From Korobacter sp963703075 (GTDB taxonomy: Bacteria; Acidobacteriota; Terriglobia; Terriglobales; Acidobacteriaceae): a DNA stretch of 64,000 nucleotides. Shown in pieces: positions 62,101 through 64,000 of this stretch. The number at the start of each line of letters is the position of its first letter. Position 1 is the stretch's first letter. The notes under the pieces were generated by a model. That model searched no databases, was not told where the DNA came from, and saw only the letters and a list, made by a program, of their open reading frames with translations. The stretch is from contig OY969786.1 in assembly GCA_963703075.1 (NCBI GenBank), forward strand, positions 1,736,001 to 1,800,000. The letters are read 5' to 3'. Made by a program: the position numbers and the translations under genes.

Positions 62101-63023
62101 CCGCGATCTATGACCAGTTCGGCCCCGGTTGCAACCTCTACAACGAGACCTCGGCGCTGTACAACATGGACCTGTTCGGCAATCCGGTGGCACCGGTCGG
62201 AGGCGCCAACAGCTACTACAACAGCCAGTACTCTTCTCTGTGGGACTGGCGCTCCATGGCGAACTCCAGCTACAACGCCCTGCAAGCCGGGCTGCACAAG
62301 GACATGTCGAACGGAATCCTCTTCGGCTTCAACTACACCTACTCCAAGTGCCTGGACATCGAGTCGATGGCCGAACGCGGCGTTCACTATTTGACCGACA
62401 GCATCATCAACGCCTGGGACCCCAGCCAGATGCATGCACCGTGTGACTTTGACCTGCGTCACCAGATCAACGGCTACTGGGTGGCGGAGTTGCCCATCGG
62501 CCGCGGTAAGGCTTTCGGGAACAACATGAATCACTGGGCTGATGCCGTCATCGGTGGATGGCAGCTTGGCGGAACGGTACGCTGGACCTCCGGCTATCCC
62601 TTCAGCGTCTACCAGGGCTATGTGTGGCCGACCAACTGGGACGAGATGGGATGGTCCATTCCGACCTCCCAACCGATACAGACTGGGACCTCCGTCATCA
62701 ACGGCATTCCCAACGCCTTCTCCGATCCTTCCACGGCGGGCAATAGTTTCGATTACGCCTACCCTGGGCAAAGCGGGGTTCGCAACAACGTACGCGGGAA
62801 TGGATACTTCACTCTTGATGCGAACCTCTCCAAGAACTGGAAGATCCCCAAGCATGAAAGCCAATCGTTCCAGTTGCGTTGGAGTGTCTTCAACGTAACC
62901 AATAGCGTGCGCTTCGACATCTTCACCATGCAGGACAACGTTTCCGCGGGAGGGCTGGGCGACTACACAAGTACCCTGACACAGCCGCGAATCATGGAGT
63001 TCTCGGGTATTTATACCTTTTAA
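59166..63023 (+). CDS. Oar-type TonB-dependent receptor
   Basis: 1285 residues, with a GGGAGG ribosome-binding site. After a signal peptide, residues 25-115 are a carboxypeptidase-regulatory-like domain (LRGTVTDKSGAIVSDAAVTL, then RYKLTVAAKGFRTYVEPAVI). A plug domain follows (NNITLDGVSVNDEFNGYAFT, then YGASEGRSAGAQIEMVTKGG). The remaining 1000 residues alternate hydrophobic/polar strands of a 22-stranded barrel, and the chain ends in Tyr-Thr-Phe, the usual aromatic signal for outer-membrane assembly. No SusD partner or ExbBD-TonB genes are present. The substrate is unknown. Such receptors are multi-copy in Acidobacteriota. Confidence 0.93.
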   Translation: MTLRQILAITLLTCAALVSGTAAWGQATTSLRGTVTDKSGAIVSDAAVTLTNLDTNQTRATRSTAGGVYELVSILPGRYKLTVAAKGFRTYVEPAVILQVSLPATANVQLEVGAAAETVEVTGEAPLLNTTDASLGHTMGDQAIEQLPLRAEQMPLLLSFQPGVVYTGDQDAQLASNTDTRGGAVNGERSDQNNITLDGVSVNDEFNGYAFTGVLPSTQFSVQEFRVTTSNYGASEGRSAGAQIEMVTKGGTNKFHGNLYEFNRNTVGEANDFFLKNAELANDQPNVPQKLIRNDFGGSIGGPLIKNRLFFFFNYEGHRQSFAQSIQRTIPSDTLRDGIIQYLCDEGGSGQLNTGSCPGGSVTGISGKSYQVAPGYYALGPSQLAGMDPLHIGPSTVATQYFNTYATPNVVGQTDYPNYAGYRFAAPTTLSENWYIARIDYNLTANGNHTLFLRGAARDDHNNSAPFLPGDAPESSNVDLSKGIVVGYTATLSPRLVNNFRYGLTHQSIGSLGNTDQPWVQMRDLDQGIVYSGEFTAPVHNLADTLSWQKGAHNLQFGGNLLFIRRGSDSYGNSFSDALTNSDWLSSNGFAGKNSPLNPTAGGFPAVDSSFTNSYDFPLAAMMGIASELDARYNYKVVSTTSASPLAQGAPVARNWATDTYNLFVQDTWQARHNLTFSYGLNYQLMTPITENNGQEVAPNVNMGTWFAQRANNGLNGIPDNTIPPISFQPAGSYYGRSGLYSAQTKNFAPRIGIAWSPDPKWGWLKRLTGDNATVVRAGFGMYYDNFGPALALNYDATGTFGLSSYLQNPAAVLTLNNAPRISGMNVIPTMTSGSNPQNIFPPAPSSTFPVQYPLGSEAIADGIDQSLKTPYSYAVNLTIERQLPGKMVMDVGYVGHFGHRLLALDDVATPLDLVDPKTHIDYFTAATRLSQLARSGTPTAAITPQLIGPTSQYWLDMFQGASSYPLCSTGGTTTNMLAAIYDQFGPGCNLYNETSALYNMDLFGNPVAPVGGANSYYNSQYSSLWDWRSMANSSYNALQAGLHKDMSNGILFGFNYTYSKCLDIESMAERGVHYLTDSIINAWDPSQMHAPCDFDLRHQINGYWVAELPIGRGKAFGNNMNHWADAVIGGWQLGGTVRWTSGYPFSVYQGYVWPTNWDEMGWSIPTSQPIQTGTSVINGIPNAFSDPSTAGNSFDYAYPGQSGVRNNVRGNGYFTLDANLSKNWKIPKHESQSFQLRWSVFNVTNSVRFDIFTMQDNVSAGGLGDYTSTLTQPRIMEFSGIYTF

Positions 63024-63041
63024 TCGTCCCCCGAGACCGCT

Positions 63042-63080
63042 GCGAGCAGCCGGTAATCCACCTCTCCCGGCTGCTCGCAC
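63042..63080. terminator. Strong hairpin after the TonB receptor
   Basis: TGCGAGCAGCCGG (63042-63054) pairs perfectly with CCGGCTGCTCGCA (63068-63080) around a 13-base loop, 19 bp beyond the stop. No T-run follows, so it is either a Rho-type or structured 3' end. Confidence 0.5.
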
Positions 63081-63197
63081 GCGATGAATCCCATTTCTTA
63101 AGCACGCTATGTCTGTCCAACGGAAGTCGCGCGCGCCGTGGTATCAGTCCCCGCGCAATACAGATCGCCGCATGGCCACTCGGAGAAGGCTTACAGG

Positions 63198-64000
63198 ATG
63201 AATCCTCGACAAAGGAAGATTACGTTGATGGTTGCGCTTCTCGCGTTCACTACCGCCTGGCCCTCTCTCGCAAGTGCCGCGAATGCGGGCGAGGTGGTCG
63301 TCGTGCCGGTCGCGAACATGTATTCCTCTCCCAATGAAAACTCCGATGTCGTTTCCCAGGCGCTGCTGGGTAGCAACGTCACTCCACTGAAAAAGAAACA
63401 CAAGTGGGTGCAGGTGCAGACCGCCGATCGTTATACCGGATGGATGCGGCGCGACGCGCTCCGCTCGAACAAGAATCAACCTTATGCAAATGGTAGCGAA
63501 GCTGCCCAGGTGTCCAGCCTGTTTGCCAATGTCTACCGCGAAAAAGATGTGACCACCCACGCTCCCATCGTTACGCTGCCCTTCGAGGCGCGCCTCGAGG
63601 TGATCGACGAAGGTACCGACCACAACGGACGATGGCTGCAAGCGCGTCTTCCCGACGGCCGCACCGGATGGATCCAGCGCGGTGACCTCACCTTCTCCCA
63701 GAAACTGTTGGATATTCCTGAATCCATCGAGCTGGCAAAGCGCTTCCTCGGAATTCCCTATCTCTGGGGAGGACGATCGAGCTTCGGTTACGACTGCTCA
63801 GGCTTCACCCAGATGCTGGTGCAGAGTCGCGGCATCCTCATGCCTCGTGATGCCGACCAGCAAGCTGCCTGGTCGGGAGTCGCAGCGATCGACCGAAAAG
63901 ACCTCGTAGCCGGCGATTTGCTCTTCTTCGGCGAATCGGACAAGAAGATCACCCACACCGGCATGTACATCGGTAACGGCGAATTCATTCACGACACGAC
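63198..64000 (+). CDS. NlpC/P60-family hydrolase with SH3-like domains (runs off right edge)
   Basis: At least 267 residues. ATG 63198 is preceded by ACAGG and opens a signal peptide (LMVALLAFTTAWPSLASAA). Two SH3-like segments follow (SPNENSDVVSQALLGSNVTP, then KHKWVQVQTADRYTGWMRRD and RLEVIDEGTDHNGRWLQARL). The catalytic domain begins with LAKRFLGIPYLWGGRSSFGY, then DCSGFTQMLVQSRGI with the nucleophilic Cys, and KITHTGMYIGNGEFIHD with the catalytic His. It is expected to cut peptide cross-links in peptidoglycan. The C-terminus lies beyond the window. Confidence 0.9.
   Translation, partial: MNPRQRKITLMVALLAFTTAWPSLASAANAGEVVVVPVANMYSSPNENSDVVSQALLGSNVTPLKKKHKWVQVQTADRYTGWMRRDALRSNKNQPYANGSEAAQVSSLFANVYREKDVTTHAPIVTLPFEARLEVIDEGTDHNGRWLQARLPDGRTGWIQRGDLTFSQKLLDIPESIELAKRFLGIPYLWGGRSSFGYDCSGFTQMLVQSRGILMPRDADQQAAWSGVAAIDRKDLVAGDLLFFGESDKKITHTGMYIGNGEFIHDT

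Noticed and set aside
59568..63080. Long minus-strand frames across the TonB receptor gene
   Set aside because: They arise from codon bias in a well-supported plus-strand gene and have no domains.

Overview
The window reads as a chromosomal stretch of an Acidobacteriota (Terriglobia-like) bacterium. This is an inference from gene content: a very large Oar-type TonB-dependent receptor with an N-terminal carboxypeptidase-like domain, a winged-helix/TPR one-component regulator, two S9 peptidases, a korDABC-type oxidoreductase operon, a DUF3857 protein, PadR/HAAS and ECF regulatory genes, and many secreted proteins of unknown function. I see no phage module, insertion sequence, integrase or CRISPR array.

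Layout. 1-3141 (minus): glycosyltransferase fragment, MFS transporter, QueF and a BrkB-family protein, with short GGGGCACCC-type hairpin repeats. 3292-7012 (plus): an HlyD adaptor, TPR protein and TolC-like protein with no pump gene. 7138-8837: amidohydrolase and DUF302 protein. 8898-12277 (minus): ornithine aminotransferase and an S9 peptidase, separated by a folded intergenic element. 12526-15413 (plus): overlapping four-subunit 2-oxoacid:ferredoxin oxidoreductase operon closed by a terminator. 15801-23205: DUF3857 protein, frameshifted DUF59 gene, tRNA-Arg(CCG), ECF sigma factor, PadR/HAAS pair, YkgJ protein and TrmJ-like methyltransferase. 23326-33366: S9 peptidase, large unknown secreted protein, PadR relic, MocR regulator, LytTR regulator, membrane protein and degenerate receiver protein. 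33811-39503: secreted proteins of unknown function, two of them behind a duplicated leader of about 130 bp. 39542-47584: winged-helix/TPR regulator, LolA-like proteins, a split OmpA gene, zinc metallopeptidase and split PHP gene. 47760-55043: tRNA-Asn(GTT), PD-(D/E)XK-like nuclease, membrane pyrophosphatase, MscS channel and a beta-hydroxyacid dehydrogenase. 55195-64000: tRNA-Leu(GAG), SecG, MBL hydrolase, DUF2911 protein, serine hydrolase, DUF3870 protein, TonB receptor and NlpC/P60 protein that runs off the right edge.

The clearest functional units are korDABC, the ATGA-coupled HlyD-TPR-TolC set, the PadR-HAAS pair beside an ECF sigma factor, and the envelope genes of 42-47 kb. Five genes look complete only if a single-base indel is allowed (17.9, 38.7, 42.9, 45.5 and 52.5 kb). 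Four carry one extra base and one lacks a base, and two of the five sites are in runs of three or more G. That points to sequence-level indels or recent pseudogenisation rather than a shared recoding mechanism. I found no convincing complete new system. The best candidates for follow-up are the duplicated leader at 33.8/35.3 kb, the DUF3870 gene with no canonical start codon, the gene hidden behind mscS, and the folded element at 10.2 kb.
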